Shown: positions 1 to 7,480 of the stretch, piece after piece
How positions within the stretch are numbered: the first letter of the stretch is position 1
Layout: each line of letters begins with the position of its first letter
From: JAWRCU01 sp033542235
GTDB lineage: Bacteria > Pseudomonadota > Alphaproteobacteria > Rhizobiales > Rhizobiaceae
NCBI RefSeq assembly: GCF_033542235.1
Contig: NZ_JAWRCU010000001.1
Span: 372,001 to 436,000, forward strand
Length of the DNA stretch: 64,000 nt
Direction: 5' to 3'
Translations under genes and position numbers: made by a program
The notes under the pieces: model-generated
The model's input: only the letters and a program-made list of their open reading frames with translations
What the model was told of the DNA's origin: nothing
The model's database searches: none

Positions 1-89
1 TGCGATCGCTTCGGGCGACAACATCATCTCTTGTCCGGTTCGGAGAAGGCACTCCGCCAGACTTCCTTGTGGATGATGTTGGCCACTTT

Positions 90-109
90 AGCCCGGCCTG
101 AATCGGGCT
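90..109 (-). terminator. Hairpin downstream of the mttB-like gene
   Basis: A perfect 6-bp stem (AGCCCG/CGGGCT) with an 8-nt loop lies just after the stop codon of the minus-strand mttB-like gene. There is no clear U-run, so it may be a weak terminator or a 3' stabiliser. The rest of positions 1-113 shows no gene that can be supported. Confidence 0.4.
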
Positions 110-113
110 CCCT

Positions 114-1697
114 TCAAGTGAAGGCGTCAGGCATGGACGCCTTCTTCTTGGCCACGAAATCCTTGAGCCCTTCGTCGATACCGGGATCGATCGCCGGCGC
201 CTCGTAGCTTTCGAGCCACCGCCGCGCCAGCTCGTTGGCGCGCTGGGCGGCAGTCTTTTCGCCTTCGGCCAGCCACTGCTCGTAGGAATTGTTGTCGGCA
301 ATCGTCGAGCGGTAGAAGGCGGTCTGGAAATTCGCCTGCGTGTGGTCGCAGCCGAGATAATGGCTGCCCGGCCCGACCTGGCGGATCGCATCCATCGCCT
401 GGCCGTTCTCGGACAGATCGATGCCTTCGGCGAATCTTTGGGCCATGCCGAGCTGGTCGACATCCATCATGAACTTCTCGTAGCCCGAGACCAGCCCGCC
501 TTCGAGCCAGCCGGCTGCGTGGAGCACAAAATTCGTGCCGGCCAGAAGCGTCGAGTTGAGCGTATTGGCGCTCTCATAGGCTGCCTGCGCATCGGCGATC
601 TTGGAGGCGCAGAGCGACCCGCCGGTGCGGAACGGCAAGCCGAGCCGACGAGCAAGCTGCGCCGCGCCGTAGGAGACCAGCGATGGCTCCGGCGTGCCGA
701 AGGTCGGTGCGCCCGACTGCATGGAAATCGACGAGGCGAATGTGCCGAACAGCACCGGCGCGCCAGGTCTCACGAGCTGTGTGAGAGCCGCGCCGGCCAG
801 CACTTCGGCAAGGATTTGCGTCAGCGTGCCGGCAACCGTCACCGGGCTCATCGCGCCGGCGAGGATGAAGGGCGTCACGATCGTCGCCTGGTTGTGGCGC
901 GCATAGACCTTGAGCGCGCCGAGCATGGTCTCGTCGAACACCATCGGTGAGTTGGCGTTGATCAGGCTGGTAGTCACCGTGTTGTTCTCGACGAACTCGT
1001 CGCCGAACACGATCTTGGCCATCGCAACCGTGTCCTCGGCCCGCTCGGGCGCCGTCACCGAGCCCATGAATGGCTTGTCGGAGTAGCGCAGGTGCGCATA
1101 GATCATGTCGAGGTGGCGCTTGTTGACCGGCACGTCGACCGGCTCGCAAACCGTTCCGCCCGAATGGTGCATCGACGGCGCCATATAGGAAAGCTTCACG
1201 AAATTGCGGAAATCCTCGATCGTGGCGTAGCGCCTCTTGCCATCGAGGTCGCGCACGAAGGGCGGTCCATAGACCGGCGCAAAGACGGTTGCATCGCCGC
1301 CGATCTCGACCGAGCGCTCCGGATTGCGCGCGTGCTGGGTGAACACCTTCGGTGCCGTCTTGAGCAGCGAGCGCGGCAGGCCGCGTGGGAAATGGACGCG
1401 CTCCCCCTTCACGTCCGCGCCCGCGCTCTTCCAGAGCTGCAGTGCTTCCGGATCGTCGCGAAAGATTATCCCGACTTCCTCGAGCACGGTGTCGGCATTC
1501 TTCTCGATCAGGGCAAGGCCCTCGTCGTCGAGCACTTCGTAGACCTTCACCTTGCGGCGAATATAAGTGAGCTGCTGCCCGGGACCGCCGCCCGAGCGTG
1601 CCGCACGTCGTGCAGCCGCTCCGCCGCGCTCACCACGACCGCGCCTGCCACCCGTCGGTTCCGCGTCGACCGCGACGTTTTCGCCCATAGCTGCCAT
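114..1697 (-). CDS. MttB-family (trimethylamine methyltransferase-like) corrinoid-dependent methyltransferase, non-pyrrolysine
   Basis: A TIM-barrel methyltransferase expected to move a methyl group from a quaternary or tertiary amine to a cobalamin carrier. The family is recognisable from conserved segments such as VTPFILAGAMSPVTVAG and the following FGTFASS...GTPEPSLVSYG. The frame is open throughout, so there is no in-frame amber for pyrrolysine; this matches the large MttB subfamily that includes characterised glycine betaine, proline betaine, carnitine and butyrobetaine demethylases. The substrate cannot be read from sequence. The ATG at 1697, or the one at 1688 which has an AGGG 9 nt upstream, is a better start than the upstream ATG at 1769. 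Residues about 16-40 are rich in Arg, Gly and Ala, ahead of the catalytic domain. The gene is divergent from its probable corrinoid protein. Confidence 0.88.
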   Translation of the reverse strand: MAAMGENVAVDAEPTGGRRGRGERGGAAARRAARSGGGPGQQLTYIRRKVKVYEVLDDEGLALIEKNADTVLEEVGIIFRDDPEALQLWKSAGADVKGERVHFPRGLPRSLLKTAPKVFTQHARNPERSVEIGGDATVFAPVYGPPFVRDLDGKRRYATIEDFRNFVKLSYMAPSMHHSGGTVCEPVDVPVNKRHLDMIYAHLRYSDKPFMGSVTAPERAEDTVAMAKIVFGDEFVENNTVTTSLINANSPMVFDETMLGALKVYARHNQATIVTPFILAGAMSPVTVAGTLTQILAEVLAGAALTQLVRPGAPVLFGTFASSISMQSGAPTFGTPEPSLVSYGAAQLARRLGLPFRTGGSLCASKIADAQAAYESANTLNSTLLAGTNFVLHAAGWLEGGLVSGYEKFMMDVDQLGMAQRFAEGIDLSENGQAMDAIRQVGPGSHYLGCDHTQANFQTAFYRSTIADNNSYEQWLAEGEKTAAQRANELARRWLESYEAPAIDPGIDEGLKDFVAKKKASMPDAFT

Positions 1698-1942
1698 CCC
1701 TGTAGAATAAACTCGTCGCCGCCCCTTTCGGCGGCAGGTCGCGAAATCGTAGTCCGTGAGGCTAGGCAAAACGGCCCGCGAGCGCCAATGCCTGTCGCAA
1801 AATCGACAAGGCGGCGTGAGGCCTCCTGCAGCCCCGACGGAAGCAGATGCTGAAGACTACTGCGTGTTCAAAAAGGCAAGCTATTTTCTGACTTCGCGGC
1901 CAGCCAGCTGCGATGGCACGCGCCCCCGTCGCTTTCCATGTC

Positions 1943-1990
1943 ACCTAGGTCGCAATTGGCAATGGCTTTTATTTTTGCCAGCCCCTAGGT
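1943..1990. promoter_or_regulatory. Repeated CCTAGGT-ATTGGC motif in the mttB/corrinoid divergent region
   Basis: The 332-bp region between the divergent methyltransferase (1697) and corrinoid protein (2030) holds two CCTAGGT copies 40 bp apart (1944 and 1984). Each is followed by ATTGGC, directly in one copy and after 4 nt in the other. A TGGCAA/TTGCCA inverted repeat (1957-1980) lies between them. This is a plausible operator pair for the divergent genes; no regulator gene is adjacent. Nothing else stands out in 1698-2029. Confidence 0.4.
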
Positions 1991-2029
1991 ATTGGCGGGT
2001 ATCGACATGATGCATGCAAGGGTTTGCCG

Positions 2030-2728
2030 ATGTCTGACGACGAGATCATCCTCTCCGAACTTTCCGACGACGAGCTCGTCCAGCAGATGCATGACGACCT
2101 CTATGACGGGCTGAAGGAAGAGATCGAGGAAGGCACGAATATCCTCCTCGGGCGCGGCTGGGCGCCTTACGAGGTACTGACCGAGGCGCTCGTCGAGGGC
2201 ATGCGTATCGTCGGCGAAGACTTCCGCGACGGCATTCTGTTCGTGCCTGAGGTCCTGCTGTCGGCCAATGCGATGAAGGCCGGCATGTTTATTCTGAGGC
2301 CGCTGCTTGCAGAGACCGGAGCCCCCAAGCAGGGCAAGTTGGTGATCGGCACCGTGAAGGGCGACATCCACGACATCGGCAAGAACCTGGTCGGCATGAT
2401 GATGGAAGGCGCCGGCTTCGACGTGGTCGACCTCGGCATCAACAACCCGGTCGAGAAGTATCTGGCGGCGATCGAGGAGCATAAGCCCGACATCCTCGGC
2501 ATGTCGGCGCTGCTGACCACCACCATGCCCTACATGAAGGTCGTCATCGACACCATGAAGGAAAAGGGCATTCGCGACGATCTCATCGTGCTGGTTGGCG
2601 GCGCGCCGCTAAACGAGGAGTTCGGCAAGGCCGTGGGTGCTGACGCCTACTGCCGTGACGCGGCAGTAGCCGTCGAGACTGCGAAGGAATTTATCAAGCG
2701 TAAGCACAACGTCCGCGCATCGGCCTGA
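2030..2728 (+). CDS. Corrinoid (cobalamin-binding) methyl-carrier protein, MttC/MtaC type
   Basis: A 232-residue carrier predicted to hold the cobalamin that accepts the methyl group from the divergent MttB-like enzyme and hands it to the methyl-THF methyltransferase at 8651. An N-terminal helical 'cap' domain (about 1-95) precedes a Rossmann B12-binding domain. The base-off/His-on motif GDIHDIG is present with Asp112, His114 and Gly117, followed by SALLTTTM and the GGAPLN segment. The ATG at 2030 is preceded by AAGGG at a good distance; an in-frame TTG at 2024 is less likely. Length matches other methylamine corrinoid proteins. It faces the mttB-like gene across a shared promoter region. Confidence 0.93.
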   Translation: MSDDEIILSELSDDELVQQMHDDLYDGLKEEIEEGTNILLGRGWAPYEVLTEALVEGMRIVGEDFRDGILFVPEVLLSANAMKAGMFILRPLLAETGAPKQGKLVIGTVKGDIHDIGKNLVGMMMEGAGFDVVDLGINNPVEKYLAAIEEHKPDILGMSALLTTTMPYMKVVIDTMKEKGIRDDLIVLVGGAPLNEEFGKAVGADAYCRDAAVAVETAKEFIKRKHNVRASA

Positions 2729-2769
2729 GGCTCGGACGTCGCTTGCCGGGAGCCGCCGGAGGTTCCTGG

Positions 2770-2925
2770 CTACTGTGCGGCGTGGGCTACTCTTTTGCCG
2801 GCATGTTGGGTCGCACTGACGGTGTTTGCCGTGTCTTGCCCGATGCCGCGAATTGTATTGGCGCAACCGGCGACCGCCAAGATGCCGAGAACGACAGCAA
2901 TTGTCGTAACTTGCCTGAGTACCAT
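2770..2925 (-). CDS. Entericidin-like small lipoprotein
   Basis: A 51-residue protein with a lipoprotein signal: a hydrophobic stretch followed by the lipobox LAVAGC (Cys at residue 21), then a short polar tail (NTIRGIGQDT). This is the layout of entericidin EcnA/EcnB family proteins, small membrane lipoproteins often linked to stress or stationary phase. GGAG lies 8 nt before the ATG on the minus strand. It sits antisense in the gap between the corrinoid protein and the DUF1638 gene, so it probably has its own promoter. Function in this organism is unknown. Confidence 0.75.
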   Translation of the reverse strand: MVLRQVTTIAVVLGILAVAGCANTIRGIGQDTANTVSATQHAGKRVAHAAQ

Positions 2926-2995
2926 GGATCTGGCTCCCTCGTTAGAATAACTGGAGTAGATGCCGAAAAGAACGTGATTTGTTCGAACTGGTTCC

Positions 2996-3625
2996 ATGAC
3001 TCGCTCCAAGAACACGATACCTGTTTCCGAGCGGCTGCTGGTGATTGCCTGCGGTATGATTGCGCGCGAGGTGCTTGCAGTTAAGGAACTGAATGGGCTC
3101 GACCATCTGGAGCTCACCTGCCTGCCCGCCGAGTTCCACTACTACCCCGACCGTATTGCTCCTGCGATGGATGCCGCGATCGTAGAGGCGAAGGAAAAGG
3201 GCTACCGCCAGATCTTTGCCGGCTATGCTGATTGCGGTACAGGCGGAATGCTTAACCGAGTTTTGGAAAAACATGGGGTGGAGCGCGTCGCCGGCCCGCA
3301 TTGCTTCGCCTTCTATCAAGGACAAGCTGTCTTCGATGTAGTGGGCGATGCCGATATGACGTCCTTCTACATGACCGATTTCCTGTGTCGTCAATTCGAC
3401 GCCTTCTTCATGAAGCCGCTCGGGCTCGACCGGCACCCTGAGCTCATCAAGGATTTCTTCGGCAATTACGAGAAGCTGATCTATCTGGCGCAGACCGACG
3501 ATCCGGAACTGGAACGCGTCGCCGAGAACGCAGCCAGGCTACTCGGCCTTGTCTATGAACGTCGCTTCACCGGCTACGGCGATCTTACCGGCGTATTGGT
3601 CGATGCCGCTGCCAGGTCCAGCTAG
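2996..3625 (+). CDS. DUF1638 domain-containing protein
   Basis: A 209-residue soluble protein matching the DUF1638 family. Visible features are an N-terminal LLVIACG strand with Cys19, Cys42 in ELTCLPAE, Cys80 in YADCGTGG and Cys103 in GPHCFAFY; the conserved cysteines suggest metal binding (inference). Members of this family are known to occur beside corrinoid methyltransferase genes in methanogens and other bacteria, and here it lies downstream of the corrinoid protein on the same strand. It could help in corrinoid loading or activation, but no activity is established. No strong ribosome binding site is seen before the ATG. Confidence 0.8.
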   Translation: MTRSKNTIPVSERLLVIACGMIAREVLAVKELNGLDHLELTCLPAEFHYYPDRIAPAMDAAIVEAKEKGYRQIFAGYADCGTGGMLNRVLEKHGVERVAGPHCFAFYQGQAVFDVVGDADMTSFYMTDFLCRQFDAFFMKPLGLDRHPELIKDFFGNYEKLIYLAQTDDPELERVAENAARLLGLVYERRFTGYGDLTGVLVDAAARSS

Positions 3626-3745
3626 CTTCGACGTCAGGGTGAGATTGCGCAAGGCTAAGAACAGTCGCTGTGCCGCCGTGCGCTGCCGGAGCGTATTCAT
3701 TCAGGATTGGCCAGCATTTGCTGACATCCCTCGGAGGCAGAAGTC

Positions 3746-4642
3746 ATGAATGTTGCGGTTATGGGAGCGGGCGCAGTCGGCTGCTATTACGGCGCCATGC
3801 TGGCACGGGCGGGGCATCCAGTCACACTGATCGGCAGACAGCAGCATGTCGATGCCGTAACCGATCGGGGCTTGTTTCTCGAAACGGGCAGGTTTGAGGA
3901 ATATGTTCCGATGCGGGCAACCACCGAGCCATCCGGGGTTGCCGACGCAGAGCTGGTGCTGTTCTGCGTCAAGTCCGGCGATACCGAAACGGCGGGTCGG
4001 GAAATCGTGGGCTACCTCAAGGAGAGCGCCGTCATTCTCAGCCTCCAGAACGGGGTGGATAATGCGGAGCGCCTTGAAGCCTCAATCGAAAGGGCTGTTG
4101 TTCCGGCTGCCGTCTATGTTGCTACCGAGATGACCGGGCCGGGTCATGTCAAACATCATGGCCGGGGCGAACTGGAAATCGGCCTAGCGTCAAAGAGCGC
4201 AGCCATTGCCGCGTCTTTCACAGCCGCCGGTATTCCTACGACCGTGTCCGAAAACGTCGCAGGCGCGCTCTGGAGCAAATTGATCGTGAACTGCGCCTAT
4301 AATGCCCTCTCCGCTGTCTCCCAGCTTCCCTACGGGCGGCTGATCGAAGTCGACGGCGTCAAGGCGGTCATGGCTGACATTGTCGGGGAGTGCCTGTCCG
4401 TTGCTCGCGGGTCCGGCATCACCATTCCCCAGAACATCCTGGACTCCGTGCTGGCTCTCGCCAGCACAATGCCTGACCAGTATTCGTCGACAGCACAGGA
4501 TGTTGCCCGGGGCAAGAAAAGCGAGATCGATTTCCTGAACGGATTTGTGGTCCGGAAGGGCAAGGATCTCGGCATCCCCACGCCGGCGAACCAGGCGCTC
4601 TACACCATGGTCAAGCTGGTGGAGGAAAAGACGAAGCAGTGA
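3746..4642 (+). CDS. 2-dehydropantoate 2-reductase family protein (PanE/ApbA)
   Basis: An NADPH-dependent ketopantoate-reductase fold of 298 residues. The N-terminal Rossmann motif GAGAVG (residues 7-12), the CVKS segment with Lys76, LQNG with Asn102, and the catalytic-type Lys178 and Asn182 in WSKLIVNCAYN are all present, so the enzyme is probably active. GGAGG lies about 10 nt before the ATG. Paralogues in this family act on other 2-oxo acids, so pantothenate synthesis is not assured. It is downstream of the DUF1638 gene on the same strand with a 120-bp gap and converges on the broken epimerase gene. Confidence 0.85.
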   Translation: MNVAVMGAGAVGCYYGAMLARAGHPVTLIGRQQHVDAVTDRGLFLETGRFEEYVPMRATTEPSGVADAELVLFCVKSGDTETAGREIVGYLKESAVILSLQNGVDNAERLEASIERAVVPAAVYVATEMTGPGHVKHHGRGELEIGLASKSAAIAASFTAAGIPTTVSENVAGALWSKLIVNCAYNALSAVSQLPYGRLIEVDGVKAVMADIVGECLSVARGSGITIPQNILDSVLALASTMPDQYSSTAQDVARGKKSEIDFLNGFVVRKGKDLGIPTPANQALYTMVKLVEEKTKQ

Positions 4643-4665
4643 ATTTCCGGCGGCAACACGGCATT

Positions 4666-5587
4666 TCAACGGGCCTCTTCCGCCGCCAGTTCCGCAAGCA
4701 CCTCGGCAAACCCCGTGCGGCAGACGAAACCCAATCTCTCGCTGATACGCGCCGGATCGTAGACGCGGTCTATCGAGCGGAACATGGACCAGCCTTTTCG
4801 CGCATAGAGGCGCGGATAGTCCGGGAAATAGCGGGCAACCACCCTCGGCGCATCGACGATCAGCTCATCGCAGTCGGCCGCAGAGAAGGGTGTCGGCGCC
4901 GAAACCATGAACGTATCGAAACCCACCTCCGGTGCTTTCTCAAGCGCGATCGCATGGGCCTCGGCGGCATCCTCGACGGTGAGGCGACGGAAAAGGAACT
5001 CGTTGGCTTTGGTGTTCTCGTCCGACTGCTCGATCGAATGCGCCATGTCGTCTTCTTCGGGGAAGAAGCGCGCCGTACGCAGAATGATCACGGGCAGGCC
5101 GAATTGCAGATTGTAGAGACGGCATAGATGCTCTGCCGACAGCTTGGTCACGCCGTAGATGTTGCGCGGCTCGGGAACGATGTCCTCCGTGAGCCACGTC
5201 GCCCGTGCAGCGCCGCCCGCAGCACCCGTCGCGGATCGTCTGCGAGATCATCAGGGAGGTCGTCGACGTGAACACGAAACGGCTGACGCCGTTTGCCGCC
5301 GCCTCCTCCAGCAGATTGAAAGTACCGCGGACGTTGACTTCGATGAAATCCTCGCGTCGACGGCGTTCAATATCCGGCTTGTGCAGCGCGCCGCTATGAA
5401 CGATCGCCTCTATCTCGTTTTCCATGATGGCGCGGCGCACGAGGTCGCGATCGGCAACCGAGCCGACCAGCTGTGTCCGCTCGGAGCCGACCGGATCGAG
5501 GCCGACCACAACATGGCCGAGCGCGCGCAATCGCGGAGCCAGTGTCTGGCCGAGCCAGCCCGATGCGCCGGTAAGCAGGATTCGCAT
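4666..5587 (-). pseudogene. NAD-dependent epimerase/dehydratase, frameshifted
   Basis: An extended short-chain dehydrogenase of the NDP-sugar epimerase type split over two frames. The N-terminal part (5587 down to about 5228) begins MRILLTGASGWLGQ with the Rossmann glycine motif and runs to SLMISQTIRDG. The C-terminal part continues in another frame with the residues RATWLTEDIVPEPRNIYGVTK, so the YxxxK catalytic motif is in the second frame. Removing one base from the CCC run at 5225-5227 on the plus strand joins the two into one protein of about 306 residues. This is either a recent inactivating insertion or a sequencing error; everything else in the gene is well kept. Confidence 0.8.
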
Positions 5588-5626
5588 TCAACTTCACCCA
5601 ATGCCGTGATTTCGAAGCTTGCTTAA

Positions 5627-5638
5627 CTTGATATCAAG
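5627..5638. promoter_or_regulatory. Perfect 12-bp palindrome CTTGATATCAAG
   Basis: This palindrome lies in the 99-bp divergent region between the broken epimerase gene and the DUF4893 gene, 49 bp before the latter's ATG. It is a candidate operator. No cognate regulator is identified. Confidence 0.35.
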
Positions 5639-5686
5639 CTCCGAAAGTATCTAGATCTGACGTCTTACTTCGCTTCAAGGTCGACC

Positions 5687-6268
5687 ATGCGCCTGCGCAC
5701 ACTCCTCTCCGCATTGCTTCTGTTGTCCGCGAATGGCCTGCCGGCCCTCGCTGATGGCGAGTTCGACGAGATCATTACCGCGGCCGACCGCGTGCGCATG
5801 GAGAACTATGAGGCGACGCGCGCGCAAGCGATCGAAGAAGCCAAGGCCGGCGCTTTAGCGGGCGACCTCGCCGTCCTCGATGCCGTCATAGGCAAGGAAC
5901 CGCAATCCTGGTCTGATTTCGATATGACCGGCAAGTGGGAGTGCCGCACCATCAAGGCCGGCGGCCCCGTTCCGCTCGTGGTTTATGATTGGTTCAAATG
6001 CAAGGTGACCGATGACGGCTCGGGATGGATGCTGGAGAAGATGACCGGCTCCCAGCGCACCAAAGGCCGCTTCTACAGCGACGGCGACAAGCGGCTCGAC
6101 TATCTCGGGTCGTCCTTTGTCGCCGGTGAGAACCCTGCGCCTTATGGCAGCGGCCCAGAGAGCGACCAGTTCGGTTTTGCCTTCCGCACGGGCGCAAAGG
6201 AATTCCGCATCGAATTCCCTGCCCCGCACTATGAATCGAAGTTCGATATTCTCGAGTTCCGGCGGTAG
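5687..6268 (+). CDS. DUF4893 domain-containing secreted protein
   Basis: A 193-residue protein with a Sec-type signal peptide (basic start, hydrophobic LLSALLLLSA, cleavage near ALADG, about residue 23). The mature part matches DUF4893, with WECRTIK and WFKCKV providing two cysteines that may form a disulfide in the periplasm, and the ending FDILEFRR. Function of the family is unknown. It stands alone between the divergent epimerase pseudogene and a 330-bp gap, so it does not appear to belong to the C1 operon. Confidence 0.8.
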   Translation: MRLRTLLSALLLLSANGLPALADGEFDEIITAADRVRMENYEATRAQAIEEAKAGALAGDLAVLDAVIGKEPQSWSDFDMTGKWECRTIKAGGPVPLVVYDWFKCKVTDDGSGWMLEKMTGSQRTKGRFYSDGDKRLDYLGSSFVAGENPAPYGSGPESDQFGFAFRTGAKEFRIEFPAPHYESKFDILEFRR

Positions 6269-6600
6269 TGCTGCCTGTTCCGATCCAAGAATGGTCACGA
6301 GCTGAAGGTCGGCGAGGCATGAGGCCGCTGACATTTCGGATAAGGCCGTGCATTGCAGCGATTGCCGCTATCATTGTTTTGTCGTCGGCGCGGCGGATCT
6401 GGCAGCACATGCCGTGCGCGGCTGGATGATTTAGGTCATCGCGCCACTGCAATCAGATCGCTCCGCCCGGTCGACGCCCTTCATTTTCCTTTTTGCGACA
6501 TACTTGCGCGTCGCTTTTGATGGTACCCGCGTCGCCTCCCAACAAGCGGCTTTCCGGCCGTTCCGGCAATGCTCCAATGGTCAACGAGGCGCTTGGGCAC
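6269..6600. other. Gap before the C1-transfer operon; no gene seen
   Basis: This 332-bp stretch holds no convincing gene. It should contain the promoter for the operon starting at 6601. I looked for a cobalamin riboswitch because the operon is corrinoid-related; only a GCCACTGC fragment near 6443 is reminiscent, and the surrounding B12-box architecture is not visible. Confidence 0.5.
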
Positions 6601-6903
6601 ATGGCCGATCTCATTATCGTCTACTGGCGCGATATTCCCGCGCAGGTCATCGTCCGGAAGGGCCGGCAGAACGCCAAGCGCGAGCTGCCGCTGCGCTTCA
6701 CCGAGGCGATCGACATGTGCGCAATGCGCACCGGCGCCGGCGAGACCGACGCGTATCTCGCCGAATGGCGCAAGGCGGATCCCGTGCCGGTCGGCGATGA
6801 ACTCGAAGCCGAAGCCGAGAAGGCATTGCAGGATATTGACTCGCGTTACCCGAAGGAGCGGCTCGTCGCTCTCGTGAAGGCAGGCGGCAAGGAAAATGGC
6901 TGA
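6601..6903 (+). CDS. 'Virulence factor' family small protein (PF13769 type)
   Basis: A 100-residue protein beginning MADLIIVYWRDIPAQVIVRKG, containing the signature LPLRFTEAIDMCAMRTGAGETDAYLAEWR. It matches the small family labelled 'virulence factor' in alphaproteobacteria, whose biochemical role is not known. The frame extends upstream to 6493, but the conserved part starts at this ATG. Its last codons overlap the next gene by 8 bp (ATGGCTGA), so it is translationally coupled to the cysteine-rich MetF partner and then MetF. That coupling suggests a role in methyl-THF metabolism rather than virulence (inference). Confidence 0.78.
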   Translation: MADLIIVYWRDIPAQVIVRKGRQNAKRELPLRFTEAIDMCAMRTGAGETDAYLAEWRKADPVPVGDELEAEAEKALQDIDSRYPKERLVALVKAGGKENG

Positions 6904-7480
6904 GCATCAGGCGGTGACCCAGGCGACCTTGGTCAGAAAGGCAGCGCCGAAGAGCGACTACAAGCCGGCGGATGTCTCGCCCCAGCGCCGCGTTCAGCGC
7001 CGCTACACGGTGCGCCTATGGTCGGTGCGCCATTCCCGCTTCCTCGAATGGGTTTACGGTCGCTTCGCCGACATGTTCCTGCTGCTCCACCCACTCTGGA
7101 GAAGCATCGGCTATGCGCGTGTGGAAGGGCCGGTGAAGTTTGTCGAGAAGCGGGTCAAGGGCTTCATGTTCGACTGCCGTATGTGCGGCCAGTGCGTCCT
7201 TTCCTCGACCGGCATGTCCTGCCCAATGAACTGCCCGAAGCAGCTCCGCAACGGCCCGTGCGGCGGCGTGCGCGCCAACGGCAATTGCGAGGTCGAGCCC
7301 GACATGCCTTGCGTGTGGGTGAAGGCCTGGGAAGGCTCGCGCAACATGGTCAAGGGCGATGCGATCCTTAACGTGCAGAAGCCGGTCGACCAATCTTTGA
7401 GGGAGACCTCTGCATGGCTGCGGGTGACCGCGCTCGCCGCCGCCGAACGAGAGAAGGCCAAGACCGGAGAGCCGGCATGA
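6896..7480 (+). CDS. Cysteine-rich MetF-partner protein (methylenetetrahydrofolate reductase C-terminal domain family, MetV-like)
   Basis: A 194-residue protein with a compact cysteine cluster at residues 94, 97, 100, 109, 113, 122, 131 and 139, in segments MFDCRMCGQC, MSCPMNCP and GPCGGVRANGNC. This matches the C-terminal/MetV-type domain that partners MetF in acetogens, where it binds iron-sulfur or zinc. The same domain is often fused to or next to MetF in Rhizobiales. Here it overlaps the upstream 'virulence factor' gene by 8 bp and metF by 4 bp. It probably forms a complex with MetF and may carry electrons for the methyl-THF/methylene-THF interconversion (inference). Confidence 0.85.
   Translation: MAEHQAVTQATLVRKAAPKSDYKPADVSPQRRVQRRYTVRLWSVRHSRFLEWVYGRFADMFLLLHPLWRSIGYARVEGPVKFVEKRVKGFMFDCRMCGQCVLSSTGMSCPMNCPKQLRNGPCGGVRANGNCEVEPDMPCVWVKAWEGSRNMVKGDAILNVQKPVDQSLRETSAWLRVTALAAAEREKAKTGEPA

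Noticed and set aside
114..1769. Pyrrolysine (amber readthrough) in the MttB-like gene
   Set aside because: The frame has no internal stop and no pyl genes are present in the window; it fits the non-pyrrolysine subfamily.
1092..1853. 253-codon plus-strand frame opposite the MttB-like gene
   Set aside because: It is an antisense shadow of a recognisable gene and shows no family features.
6269..6600. Cobalamin riboswitch before the C1 operon
   Set aside because: Only a GCCACTGC fragment is reminiscent; the B12-box layout and supporting stems are not visible.
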